The position numbers and the translations under genes were made by a program. The notes under the pieces were generated by a model that searched no databases, was not told the DNA's origin, and saw only the letters and a list, made by a program, of their open reading frames with translations. From the NCBI GenBank assembly GCA_965230765.1, contig CBDDLR010000002.1:744001-808000 (forward strand): 64,000 bases of DNA, read 5' to 3'. Below are positions 32,399 to 41,405 of the stretch, piece by piece (position 1 is the first letter of the stretch; each line of letters begins with the position of its first letter). This DNA comes from Sunxiuqinia sp965230765. Its GTDB lineage: Bacteria; Bacteroidota; Bacteroidia; Bacteroidales; Prolixibacteraceae.

Positions 32399-34789
32399 AT
32401 GGCTAAAAAGACCAAAAGCAAAAAAACTTCAAAGAAATCAGGACTGATAAAAGGAATAAAATTATTTCTTGCAAGCGAACGTTTTAAATATACTTTAGGA
32501 TTGTTCATGTTTGTAATTGGTCTCTACTTGCTAATTGCTTTTGTGTCGTTCTTATTTTATGGGTACGCCGATCATAGTAAACTTGATATTTCCTGGAGAA
32601 AATTACTGGCAGATTCAACTATTACCGTTGAAAATAAGGCTGGTAAAACGGGTGCATTTCTTAGTGAATCGATCATCAATAAAGGGTTTGGTATATCTTC
32701 ATTTTTACTGATTTACATGTTGGCCATAACATCGTTTCAGCTGTTCGGAAGGCCATTCGTAAAATATTCCCGGTCAATTCTATTCTCCATTGTACTCTTG
32801 TTTTGGGGCTCGCTGGCATTGGGGTGGCTTCTGGTTAATTTTGATACCAATAGTTATATCTATCTTGGTGGCGAAAATGGTTATTTTATGGCTGTCTGGC
32901 TGAATTCGTTAATTGGTCAGGTGGGAACATTTTTTGTGCTCGTTTTCATACTATTCATTATTGTGTTGGCAGGATTTGAGAATTTCATTCCTTGGTTGCA
33001 GACAATCTTTTCAAAGAAGAATAAAGAGCAAGTTGATGGTCAAGAACCAGAGATTAATCCAATAGAACCTGTTGCTGAAGAAGAGGCAATTTCAAAAGTA
33101 ATTAATGAAGAGGATCTGATTGAAACAATTTTTGATCCGGATACTGATGCCGAGATCGAAATGAGCAGTGAACAAGTTCAGGAAAGTATTGAATCTAAAT
33201 CTGAAGAAAAGACCGAAGAGGATTTGGAAATGACCGTGGAAAAACACGAAGATGAAACCAATGAAAATTTTTCGCCTGAAGCACTTGAGGATTACGATCC
33301 GACATTGGATTTGTCGAATTACCAGTTCCCATCAATAGAACTTTTGGATGATCACAATTCAGGAAATGCAGAAGTGAGCAATGAAGAGTTGCTTGCCAAT
33401 AAAAACAAAATTGTTGAAACGCTTCGACATTACAAGATTGAGATTACCAAAATACGGGCTACCATTGGCCCAACCATTACATTGTATGAAATTGTTCCGG
33501 CTCCTGGTGTGCGTATTGCTAAGATCAAGAACCTGGAGGATGACATTGCATTAAGCCTGGCTGCATTGGGTATCCGTATAATTGCACCAATTCCCGGACG
33601 GGGTACAATTGGTATTGAAGTACCAAACCAGAATCCGGAAATCGTTTCAATGCGCTCAATAATTGCATCTAAAAAGTTTCAGGAGAGTACAGCTGAATTA
33701 CCAGTTGTTATTGGTAAAACTATTTCAAATGAAACTTATCTGATTGATCTGGTAAAAATGCCGCACATTTTGGTGGCCGGTGCAACAGGTCAAGGTAAAT
33801 CGGTTGGTTTGAATGCAATTATTAGCTCATTATTATATAAGAAACATCCAGCTCAGCTTAAGTTTGTAATGATTGACCCCAAGAAAGTTGAGTTAAGCTT
33901 GTATTCAATTATTGAAAATCATTTTCTTGCCAAATTACCAGATGACGAAGAGCCAATTATAACGGACATTCAAAAGGTTAAGTACACCTTAAATTCATTG
34001 AACCATGAAATGGATATCCGTTATGAATTGCTTAAAAAGGCAATGGCAAGGAATATTAAAGAGTACAACAAGAAATTTGTCAGTCGGAAATTAAATCCTG
34101 AAAAAGGGCACAGATATTTACCTTACATTGTAGTTGTTATTGATGAATTTGCAGATTTGATCATGACGGCTGGGAAAGAAATTGAGCTTCCTATTGCCCG
34201 AATTGCCCAGTTGGCACGTGCCGTGGGTATTCACATGATTATTGCGACCCAGCGTCCATCAACAAATATTATTACAGGTGTAATTAAAGCCAACTTCCCA
34301 ACCCGAATTGCATTTAAAGTTGCATCAATGATCGATTCACGGACAATTTTAGATACGCCAGGTGCCAATCAATTGATTGGTAAAGGGGATATGTTGATAG
34401 CATCTGGTAGTAACATGACACGTTTGCAGTGTGCTTTTGTTGACACGCCCGAAGTTGAAAAAATTTGCAATCATATTGCCGATCAGCAAGGATATCCGTC
34501 GGCATTTATGCTGCCAGAATACTCAGGGGAAGATGAGTCCGGGCCACTTGATGCAGATTTAAACAACCGGGATGAGTTATTTGATGATGCTGCGAGGGTG
34601 GTGGTTGTTAACCAAATGGGATCAACTTCTATGATTCAGCGTAAGTTCTCAATTGGCTATAATAGGGCAGGGCGGATCATGGATCAGCTAGAGGCTGCTG
34701 GTGTTGTAGGTCCAAGCGAAGGAAGTAAAGCCCGGCAGGTGCTTGTGCAGGATGAATATAGTTTGGAACAGTTATTGAATAGTTTGTAA
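32399..34789 (+). CDS. ftsK: DNA translocase FtsK/SpoIIIE
   Basis: A 796-residue translocase that pumps chromosomal DNA through the division septum and activates dimer resolution. The N-terminus is Lys-rich, followed by four membrane helices (about 30-55, 98-118, 125-148, 175-200). An acidic linker follows (about 205-310). The motor has Walker A GATGQGKSVGLN (near 461-472) and Walker B YIVVVIDEFADLI (near 578-590). The C-terminal gamma domain (about 725-790) has winged-helix sequence TSMIQRKFSIGYNRAGRIMD, which reads KOPS-like DNA motifs. Length is normal. The lolA-like gene follows 12 bp later. Confidence 0.97.
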   Translation: MAKKTKSKKTSKKSGLIKGIKLFLASERFKYTLGLFMFVIGLYLLIAFVSFLFYGYADHSKLDISWRKLLADSTITVENKAGKTGAFLSESIINKGFGISSFLLIYMLAITSFQLFGRPFVKYSRSILFSIVLLFWGSLALGWLLVNFDTNSYIYLGGENGYFMAVWLNSLIGQVGTFFVLVFILFIIVLAGFENFIPWLQTIFSKKNKEQVDGQEPEINPIEPVAEEEAISKVINEEDLIETIFDPDTDAEIEMSSEQVQESIESKSEEKTEEDLEMTVEKHEDETNENFSPEALEDYDPTLDLSNYQFPSIELLDDHNSGNAEVSNEELLANKNKIVETLRHYKIEITKIRATIGPTITLYEIVPAPGVRIAKIKNLEDDIALSLAALGIRIIAPIPGRGTIGIEVPNQNPEIVSMRSIIASKKFQESTAELPVVIGKTISNETYLIDLVKMPHILVAGATGQGKSVGLNAIISSLLYKKHPAQLKFVMIDPKKVELSLYSIIENHFLAKLPDDEEPIITDIQKVKYTLNSLNHEMDIRYELLKKAMARNIKEYNKKFVSRKLNPEKGHRYLPYIVVVIDEFADLIMTAGKEIELPIARIAQLARAVGIHMIIATQRPSTNIITGVIKANFPTRIAFKVASMIDSRTILDTPGANQLIGKGDMLIASGSNMTRLQCAFVDTPEVEKICNHIADQQGYPSAFMLPEYSGEDESGPLDADLNNRDELFDDAARVVVVNQMGSTSMIQRKFSIGYNRAGRIMDQLEAAGVVGPSEGSKARQVLVQDEYSLEQLLNSL

Positions 34790-34801
34790 AAAAATACAAA
34801 A

Positions 34802-35449
34802 ATGAAGAGAATAGTTTTAATTGTACTCGTTGCTTTTACCCTTCAGCTTTCAGCTCAGGTGGATGAAAAAGCAAAATCAATCCTTGAGAAAGTAAGTGAA
34901 ACCACTCAATCATATGAAAGCCTCACAGCTACTTTTTCCTACATCATGGAAAATAAAGAAGAAGACATTCATGAAGAAAATAAAGGTGAAATCATTTTAA
35001 ATGGAAATAAGTACAAATTGAATTTGTATTCAATGGGATTAGAAATATATAGTGACGGAAATACAATCTGGACATTTATGAAAGATGCCAATGAAGTAAG
35101 TATTGCCGAATTTGATGATGAAATGAATGAGAGCCTTGATCCATCGAAATTATTTACAATCTACCAGGAAGGATTTGATTATAAGTTTATTGAAGAAGGT
35201 GTTTCTGATGGAAAATCGGTTTATGTCATTGATCTATTTCCTGAAGATGAGGAAATGGAATACAGTAAGATGACAATAGAGATTGACAAGGCAAGAATGC
35301 TCGTAGGCAAAGCAACCATGTATGGAAGGGAAGGGAGTAACTACATTGTTCAGGTTAAAGAGCTTCAAACAAATCAGCCTGTCAGTGAAGGCACCTTCGT
35401 ATTTCAGCCTGATAAGTATCCGGACGTTGAAGTAATCGACTTAAGATAA
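34802..35449 (+). CDS. LolA-like outer-membrane lipoprotein carrier
   Basis: A 215-residue periplasmic protein with signal peptide MKRIVLIVLVAFTLQLSAQ. The mature part matches the LolA-like family of Bacteroidota, with SILEKVSETTQSYESLTATFSYIME, GEIILNGNKYKLN and a half-barrel beta pattern through SKMTIEIDKARMLVGKATMYG. The family ferries lipoproteins from LolCDE to the outer membrane; Bacteroidota commonly encode this protein next to ftsK, as here. It is the last gene of the ftsK operon, ended by a shared terminator. Confidence 0.88.
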   Translation: MKRIVLIVLVAFTLQLSAQVDEKAKSILEKVSETTQSYESLTATFSYIMENKEEDIHEENKGEIILNGNKYKLNLYSMGLEIYSDGNTIWTFMKDANEVSIAEFDDEMNESLDPSKLFTIYQEGFDYKFIEEGVSDGKSVYVIDLFPEDEEMEYSKMTIEIDKARMLVGKATMYGREGSNYIVQVKELQTNQPVSEGTFVFQPDKYPDVEVIDLR

Positions 35450-35456
35450 AAAAAAA

Positions 35457-35480
35457 GAGGGGTTATAACCCCTCTTTTTT
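35457..35480. terminator. Bidirectional terminator between lolA-like gene and pyk
   Basis: GAGGGGTTATAACCCCTC (35457-35474) is a perfect 18-bp palindrome flanked by A7 and T6. The last codons and the TAA stop of the minus-strand pyk gene lie inside the stem. Confidence 0.85.
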
Positions 35481-36920
35481 GTCTGTATTTATTGGAGTAT
35501 CCTTTTTTTCTTTGAATGTCAGTTTTTCTACTGTTTCTATTTCCATAAAGGTTGGGCCACCACCAAAAGCAAATGCCCCACCAATATAGGTCACAAGGTC
35601 ATTGTTTTTCAACCTTCCTTCTTCCAATAAAGCTGAAAGAGCTGTGCGGATCATCTTGTATTTGTTCTTTTTGTATTCTATCATACTTGGCCTAATACCG
35701 TACGAAAGTGCAAGCTCCCTTGCCACACGAGGTTTATAGCATTTTGCAAAAACTGGGTTTTTACCTCTAAATGCAGCCAAATACCTGGCAGTTCTTCCTG
35801 TCATGGTGTTGGTTACAATTGCTTTAGTTCCCAATGAATCTGTAGCATTAATAGCAGCTTCAGCGAGGTAAGCAATTAGTTCACCTTCAACAGCGGGGAT
35901 GGTAATATCATTCCTTTTGTCTTTGCTTTCCTCAACTTCTCGTGCAATGCGGCTCATGCATTGAATGGCTTCTACCGGGTACTTGCCATAAGCTGTTTCA
36001 CCACTAAGCATAATTGCATCGGTACGTGAGAAAATTGCATTTGCAATGTCGCTTACTTCTGCACGGGTTGGACGAGGGTTATCAATCATACTGTGCAACA
36101 TTTGAGTTGCAATGATCACTGGTTTTTTGCGCTGAGCAGCCTTTTTAATTAGTTGGCGTTGAATTCCAGGTATTTTTTCTGCAGGAATTTCAATGCCCAA
36201 ATCGCCACGGGCAACCATAATGCCGTATGCGTAATCTAAAATTTCATCAATATTATTTACACCATCAAGGTTTTCAATTTTTGCGATGATTTTTATGTCG
36301 CTGTTCTGCTCATCTAAAAGTTTTTGAACTGCCAGTACGTCTTCTTTATTTCTTACAAAAGAATGTGCAATAAAATCAACCTCTTCTTCAGCTGCAACTT
36401 TAATAAATCCTTTATCCCTTTCGGAAACAGAAGGGAGGGCTACACTAAAACCAGGAGTGTTTACACTTTTTTTGTTCTTTATTACACCAGGGTTTTCAAC
36501 TTTGCACAAAACAAAATCAGCTTCTTTTTTAACAACAGAAAGCTCTAGTTCGCCATCATCAATTAACAGTGTTCCGTCTTCTGGGATTTCCAGGTGAAAT
36601 TTATCGTAAGAAACCTGAAATGTTTTTAGGTCATTCTCACTTGTTCGTTCTATTCCAGATACTTCGATCAATTGACCTGTTTCAACTTCAATCGAAGGTT
36701 CTATGTTGGCTGTTCTGATTTCAGGGCCTTTTGTATCCAATAAAATTCCTATTGACTCAGAAACTTCCCGAATGTTTTTTATGACTTGCCTGGCACTTTC
36801 GTGTGTAATGTGGGCTGTGTTTAGCCTGGATACGTTCATGCCTGCCTCAAACATCGACTTCAAAAAATCAACTTCACAACGTCTGTCAGAAATAGTAGCT
36901 ACAATTTTAGTATGCTTCAT
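35463..36920 (-). CDS. pyk: Pyruvate kinase
   Basis: A 485-residue pyruvate kinase, making pyruvate and ATP from PEP. Visible motifs: SRLNTAH (about 31-37), LLDTKGPEIRT (60-70), the KIENLDGVNNIDEI active-site segment (near 215-228), MVARGDLGIEIP (near 234-245), ATQMLHSM and TRAEVSDIANAIF (near 285-297). The C-terminal regulatory domain is of normal size. It is alone on its strand between the shared terminator and a short spacer to aroQ. An A-rich region upstream (36921-37012) gives no clear -7 box. Confidence 0.97.
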   Translation of the reverse strand: MKHTKIVATISDRRCEVDFLKSMFEAGMNVSRLNTAHITHESARQVIKNIREVSESIGILLDTKGPEIRTANIEPSIEVETGQLIEVSGIERTSENDLKTFQVSYDKFHLEIPEDGTLLIDDGELELSVVKKEADFVLCKVENPGVIKNKKSVNTPGFSVALPSVSERDKGFIKVAAEEEVDFIAHSFVRNKEDVLAVQKLLDEQNSDIKIIAKIENLDGVNNIDEILDYAYGIMVARGDLGIEIPAEKIPGIQRQLIKKAAQRKKPVIIATQMLHSMIDNPRPTRAEVSDIANAIFSRTDAIMLSGETAYGKYPVEAIQCMSRIAREVEESKDKRNDITIPAVEGELIAYLAEAAINATDSLGTKAIVTNTMTGRTARYLAAFRGKNPVFAKCYKPRVARELALSYGIRPSMIEYKKNKYKMIRTALSALLEEGRLKNNDLVTYIGGAFAFGGGPTFMEIETVEKLTFKEKKDTPINTDKKEGL

Positions 36921-37012
36921 AAATAGAATTTTGGGTTACAAGCGGCAAAATTATATTTTTTTGCGGGTTTGATACCAAACTAAGCTTTTCCTATCGTTAA
37001 ATGATTTTAAAC

Positions 37013-37432
37013 TTAACTTTTTAGAAAACTTTCGATTCCCAACCGATAAGAATCCAGCCCAAATCCCATAATACTTCCTTTACAAGCTGGACCAATTATT
37101 GATTCATGCCTGAATTGCTCCCTGGTTAAAATATTCGAAATGTGAACTTCAACAACAGGTGTTTCTACTCCAGCAATTGCGTCGCGAAGAGCAACTGAAG
37201 TGTGGGTGTACGCACCAGCATTCAGAATAATTCCATCAAAATCAAACCCTACCTGATGTATTTTATCGATTAGTTCACCTTCGATATTTGACTGAAAATA
37301 CTCCAGGTAAACATTATTAAACTCAGATTTTAATTCTGATAAGTATTCATCAAATGATAAACTGCCGTAGATGTTTTTCTCGCGTTTCCCTAGTAAGTTC
37401 AGGTTTGGCCCGTTGATTAACAATATTTTCAT
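37013..37432 (-). CDS. aroQ: 3-Dehydroquinate dehydratase, type II
   Basis: I start at ATG 37432 (MKILLINGPNLNLLGKRE), giving 139 residues; a longer in-frame start adds 34 residues that no homologue needs. The type II enzyme dehydrates 3-dehydroquinate to 3-dehydroshikimate, forming dodecamers. The Tyr-loop region KNIYGSLSFDEY, substrate-binding NAGAYTHTSVALRDAI (about 75-90), VEVHISNILTREQFRHESI (near 99-117) and GFGLDSYRLGI are all present. The shikimate gene aroC is 34 kb away. Confidence 0.96.
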   Translation of the reverse strand: MKILLINGPNLNLLGKREKNIYGSLSFDEYLSELKSEFNNVYLEYFQSNIEGELIDKIHQVGFDFDGIILNAGAYTHTSVALRDAIAGVETPVVEVHISNILTREQFRHESIIGPACKGSIMGFGLDSYRLGIESFLKS

Positions 37433-37584
37433 TTTTTTTCGCTTTTTAAAAAATAATAGTAACTTTAGCAAATCGAGTCCGTATTGATAATTATGTAATC
37501 TTGGGAGGAAAGCTATTATCAATTTAACTCGCATGTTAAATATTTTGAAACCTATTGTATTCTACAAAATTAATCGTTTTTATT

Positions 37585-38484
37585 ATGAAATGGGAAGATA
37601 GTAAAAAGGGATTTGAATCTTTTTTAAGATTGGAAAAATCTTTGTCGCAAAATTCTATTGCGGCATACATCAACGACATTAATAAGTTGATGGTGTATCT
37701 AGACGACAACTTTAAAAGGTTAACACCAGAGAAAGTTAAGTTAAATCATCTAAAAGGCTTTGTTGAATTTCTGAACAATCGGGGGGTGTCCCCACGAACC
37801 CAAGCCCGCACTATTTCAGGTATTAAATCGTTTTTTAAATACCTGTTGATGGAGGGCAAAGTTCAAAGTGATCCAACTACACTGCTTGAGTCACCAAAAA
37901 TTGGTCGCAAGTTACCAGATGTATTAACCATGGAAGAAATCGATTCTATTATTGATGCTGTGGACATGGTTAAACCTGAAGGACAGCGCAACAAGGCAAT
38001 GCTTGAAACTTTGTATAGTTGTGGCTTAAGGGTTTCCGAACTTGTTAACTTGAAAGTTACTAATTTATTCTTTGAGCAAGGCTTCATTAAAATTGAAGGG
38101 AAGAATGAAAAAGAACGCCTTGTACCAGTGAGTGAAAAAGCTGTGGAAGAGATTAGTAAGTACTTAAACGGTTACCGGAAAACGCTTAAAATTAGCCCAG
38201 AAGCAGAAAATGTACTTTTCCTGAACCGAAGGGGCAAAAAACTCAGTCGCGTAATGATTTTCACCATTATCAAAAACTTAGCAGCTAAAATTGGTATGGA
38301 TAAAAAAATTAGCCCACATACGTTCCGCCATTCTTTTGCCACTCATTTAATTTCTGGTGGAGCAGACCTAAGGGCAGTTCAGGAAATGCTTGGGCATGAA
38401 TCTATTTTAACCACAGAGATTTACACTCATTTAGACAGGGACTATTTGAAATCAACAATTTCGCAGTTCCATCCACGTTCTTAA
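37585..38484 (+). CDS. xerD: Tyrosine recombinase, XerD type
   Basis: The start at ATG 37585 (MKWEDSKKGFESFLRLE) gives 299 residues; an upstream in-frame ATG adds ten non-conserved residues. XerC/XerD recombinases resolve chromosome dimers at dif. The core-binding domain covers about 5-95. Catalytic residues are Arg in CGLRVSELVNL (near R151), His/Arg in SPHTFRHSFATHL, His in LGHES, and Tyr in TTEIYTHL (about Y281). XerD versus XerC is assigned on overall pattern only. Divergent from aroQ; terminated by a hairpin. Confidence 0.93.
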   Translation: MKWEDSKKGFESFLRLEKSLSQNSIAAYINDINKLMVYLDDNFKRLTPEKVKLNHLKGFVEFLNNRGVSPRTQARTISGIKSFFKYLLMEGKVQSDPTTLLESPKIGRKLPDVLTMEEIDSIIDAVDMVKPEGQRNKAMLETLYSCGLRVSELVNLKVTNLFFEQGFIKIEGKNEKERLVPVSEKAVEEISKYLNGYRKTLKISPEAENVLFLNRRGKKLSRVMIFTIIKNLAAKIGMDKKISPHTFRHSFATHLISGGADLRAVQEMLGHESILTTEIYTHLDRDYLKSTISQFHPRS

Positions 38485-38556
38485 TTCGTGAGATTTGTCA
38501 GGTTGACAGTAAATCGACATTGGCATGAATTATAAAAGATTGTATAAACAATTGAA

Positions 38557-38590
38557 AGACAGTTGCGTTTTAGGTGCACTGTCTTTTTTT
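38557..38590 (+). terminator. Terminator after xerD
   Basis: AGACAGT (38557-38563) pairs with ACTGTCT (38578-38584), with extra G-C pairs inside, followed by seven T residues. Confidence 0.75.
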
Positions 38591-38652
38591 GTGCTAAATT
38601 GGAATAGCTCAGAAACATGAGATAATGCCTTAATTTCAAGTTTTAAATGTTA

Positions 38653-38660
38653 TAAATTTG
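38653..38660 (+). promoter_or_regulatory. Promoter -7 box of pckA
   Basis: TAAATTTG matches TAnnTTTG perfectly, 45 bases before the pckA ATG. Confidence 0.45.
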
Positions 38661-38705
38661 TTAACCTAACTAAACAAGAAGTAATTATAACCAAAATTGT
38701 CTACT

Positions 38706-40307
38706 ATGAAAAAATTAGATTTATCGATCTATGGAATTAGTGGTGTACATGAAATCGTTCACAATCCATCTTATGAACAACTTTTTGAAGAAGAAATGAA
38801 GCCCAATCTTGAGGGTTATGAGGTAGGTAGGATGACTGAATTGGATGCTGTTAACGTAATGACCGGAATCTTTACAGGTCGTTCACCCAAAGATAAATTT
38901 ATTGTAGAAAACGAAGCTTCAAGTGATATCTGGTGGACTACACCAAATTCTCCAAATGATAATAAAAAAGTTTCTGAAGAAGCCTGGGGGTACCTAAAAG
39001 AAAATACAGCAAAACAACTATCTAACAAGAGATTGTTTGTAATGGACACGTTCTTGGGTGCGAATGAAAATAGCCGTTTAAAAGTTCGCTTCATCATGGA
39101 AGTTGCCTGGCAGGCACACTTTGTTAAAAATATGTTTTTGCGTCCTACTCCAGCTGAGTTGGGAACGTATGGCGAGCCTGATTTTGTTGTATTGAACGCC
39201 TCAAAAACAACAAACGATCGCTGGGAGGAATTTGGAATGAATTCAAACGTTTACACCGTTTTCAACCTAAAAGAAAAAATGCAGGTTATTGGTGGCAGCT
39301 GGTATGGTGGGGAAATGAAAAAAGGAATGTTTGCCATGATGAACTACTACTTGCCAAAAGCTGGCATGGCTTCTATGCACTGTTCTGCAAATGTTGGTAA
39401 AGCAGGTGACGTAGCTATCTTTTTTGGCCTTTCAGGGACCGGGAAAACTACACTTTCAACAGATTCTAGCCGACAACTAATCGGAGATGATGAGCACGGT
39501 TGGGACGATGATGGTATCTTCAATTTTGAAGGGGGATGTTACGCAAAAACAATCAACCTGGACAAGGAAGCTGAACCAGAAATTTATGGTGCGATTAAAC
39601 GTAATGCCCTTCTGGAAAATGTGACTGTTGATGCAAATGGCAAAATCGACTTTGCAGACAAATCAGTAACAGCTAATACGCGCGTTTCTTACCCAATTTT
39701 TCATATCGAAAATATCGTTAAGCCAGTTTCAAAAGCAGGTCACGCAAAAAAAGTTATCTTTTTATCAGCTGATGCGTTTGGAGTGCTTCCTCCTGTTGCC
39801 AAACTTACTCCGGATCAAACAAAATATCACTTCTTGTCAGGATTTACAGCTAAGTTAGCTGGAACAGAGCGTGGTGTTACTGCTCCTCAGCCAACATTCT
39901 CCGCTTGTTTTGGTGCTGCGTTCCTCTCGTTGCACCCAACTAAATACGGTGAGGAACTGGTTAAGAAAATGGATGAGCATGGAGCTGAAGCTTATCTGGT
40001 TAACACAGGTTGGAATGGGACAGGAAAACGTATTTCTATCAAGGATACCCGTGGTATTATCAATGCAATTCTTGATGGATCAATAGAGGGAGCGACAACT
40101 AAAAACTTGCCAATCTTTAACCTTGAAATTCCAACTGAACTTAAAGGCGTAGATACAGGTATACTTGATCCGCGTGATACTTATGCTGATGCGGCAGAAT
40201 GGGAGAAAAAGGCAAAAGAACTCGGGGCCCTTTTTGTTGAAAACTTCGTAAAATATACAGATAATGAAGAAGGCAAATCATTAGTTGCTGCTGGTCCGCA
40301 GATTTAA
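38706..40307 (+). CDS. pckA: Phosphoenolpyruvate carboxykinase (ATP)
   Basis: I start at ATG 38706 (MKKLDLSIYGISG), 533 residues; a TTG three codons earlier is less likely. The enzyme interconverts oxaloacetate plus ATP with PEP plus CO2. In anaerobic Bacteroidota it often runs in the carboxylating direction to feed fumarate respiration. Motifs: GIFTGRSPKDKF (about 56-67), the kinase-1a loop FFGLSGTGKTTLS (near 238-250), metal-binding LIGDDEHGWDDDGIFNFEGGCYAK (near 258-281) and the TRVSYP segment with its conserved Arg near 322. Length is normal. A class I fumarase in the same window fits that route. Confidence 0.98.
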   Translation: MKKLDLSIYGISGVHEIVHNPSYEQLFEEEMKPNLEGYEVGRMTELDAVNVMTGIFTGRSPKDKFIVENEASSDIWWTTPNSPNDNKKVSEEAWGYLKENTAKQLSNKRLFVMDTFLGANENSRLKVRFIMEVAWQAHFVKNMFLRPTPAELGTYGEPDFVVLNASKTTNDRWEEFGMNSNVYTVFNLKEKMQVIGGSWYGGEMKKGMFAMMNYYLPKAGMASMHCSANVGKAGDVAIFFGLSGTGKTTLSTDSSRQLIGDDEHGWDDDGIFNFEGGCYAKTINLDKEAEPEIYGAIKRNALLENVTVDANGKIDFADKSVTANTRVSYPIFHIENIVKPVSKAGHAKKVIFLSADAFGVLPPVAKLTPDQTKYHFLSGFTAKLAGTERGVTAPQPTFSACFGAAFLSLHPTKYGEELVKKMDEHGAEAYLVNTGWNGTGKRISIKDTRGIINAILDGSIEGATTKNLPIFNLEIPTELKGVDTGILDPRDTYADAAEWEKKAKELGALFVENFVKYTDNEEGKSLVAAGPQI

Positions 40308-40331
40308 TTCTACTATCAATACATAATGTAA

Positions 40332-40365
40332 AAGCCTCTTGCGATATAAACAGGAGGCTTTTTTT
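40332..40365 (+). terminator. Terminator after pckA
   Basis: AAGCCTCTTG (40332-40341) pairs with CAGGAGGCTT (40351-40360, one G-U), followed by TTTTT. The stop end of the convergent epimerase gene overlaps the T run. Confidence 0.78.
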
Positions 40366-41224
40366 ATGAAATTATTTCATTTATGGCAGAAGATATGTCT
40401 GGATATTTAAATGGAAACCCCATCTGAGCTAGTCTTTTAGGTGAGACTTTAGGCGAACTTAGAAGTAATTCGGATGCTTCACCCAAAATTGCTTTTAAAA
40501 AAAATGGTGGTATTGTTAAAAATGATTTCCGGTTCAATGCGTTGGCAAATTGATTGGTAAACTCTCTATTGTTAACTGTTCCTGGGGCAACAAGGTTAAA
40601 AACCCCGGCATAAAAAGAATTTGTTAGTGCATCAGAAAAAGCACGTACAACATCAACTATGTGAATGAATGGAAAAGCTTGGTATCCGTCCCCAACTTTT
40701 GCGCCTAGACCTAGCCTGAATGAGGGTAGTAGGTTTTTTATCATTTTCGAATCTTTTCCAACAGTAATACCCAGCCTGAAAATAACCCTGCGCACATCAT
40801 CACTTAAAATTTTTGAGGCATCTTCCCAGTCCATCACTAATTTGCCAGGAAAAGTAGTTGCTAATTTACTACTTGTTTCATCGTGTTGCATGCCCGTTTT
40901 GTAAATCCCAACAGCCGATGCAGAAATAAATGCTTTTGGTCGTTTGTTTTGTGACAGGCTATTTATGCCCTTGCATATTTTTTTTGTGGTTAATATCCGG
41001 CTATTGTAAATATTAATTCGGTTGTATTTTGTCCATCGTTGTAATATGGGGGCACCCGCAAGGTTCACAACAGCGTGTGCCCCGGAAATCATATTCACTA
41101 AATCTTCCTCTCTGCCATACAAATAGTCTCTGGTTAGCGTAATGACCTGATGACCAGCTACAGTTAGTCGCTGTTTTAGTTTGCTGCCAATATAGCCTGA
41201 TGCACCTGTAATAATTATATCCAT
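40364..41224 (-). CDS. TIGR01777-family NAD-dependent epimerase (YfcH-like)
   Basis: A 286-residue extended short-chain dehydrogenase. The Rossmann motif ITGASGYIGSKLKQRL is at 4-19. The family segment NLAGAPILQRWTKYNR is near 53-68, FISASAVGIYKTG near 98-110, and RLGITVGKDSKMI near 147-160. The usual YxxxK pair is not obvious. Family members are widespread with no settled substrate; YfcH binds NADP. It is convergent with pckA and divergent from the PBP1A gene. Confidence 0.86.
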   Translation of the reverse strand: MDIIITGASGYIGSKLKQRLTVAGHQVITLTRDYLYGREEDLVNMISGAHAVVNLAGAPILQRWTKYNRINIYNSRILTTKKICKGINSLSQNKRPKAFISASAVGIYKTGMQHDETSSKLATTFPGKLVMDWEDASKILSDDVRRVIFRLGITVGKDSKMIKNLLPSFRLGLGAKVGDGYQAFPFIHIVDVVRAFSDALTNSFYAGVFNLVAPGTVNNREFTNQFANALNRKSFLTIPPFFLKAILGEASELLLSSPKVSPKRLAQMGFPFKYPDISSAINEIIS

Positions 41225-41364
41225 TTTAAAATCGCGTTAATGCTTATAAATAATAAATACATACAGGTAGTCTATGTGTAGAAGTTGGTCTAGGTTGCAT
41301 TCTGTTAATTATTAAACACTTATAGTGTAGAGAAAGTTTTTTAATCAGATTAAAATCAATTCAG

Positions 41365-41372
41365 TATTTTTG
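41365..41372 (+). promoter_or_regulatory. Promoter -7 box of the PBP1A gene
   Basis: TATTTTTG is a perfect TAnnTTTG match 33 bases before the ATG at 41406. Confidence 0.45.
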
Positions 41373-41405
41373 CGTTTTATAAAATTAAAACAATAAAACC
41401 TTTTT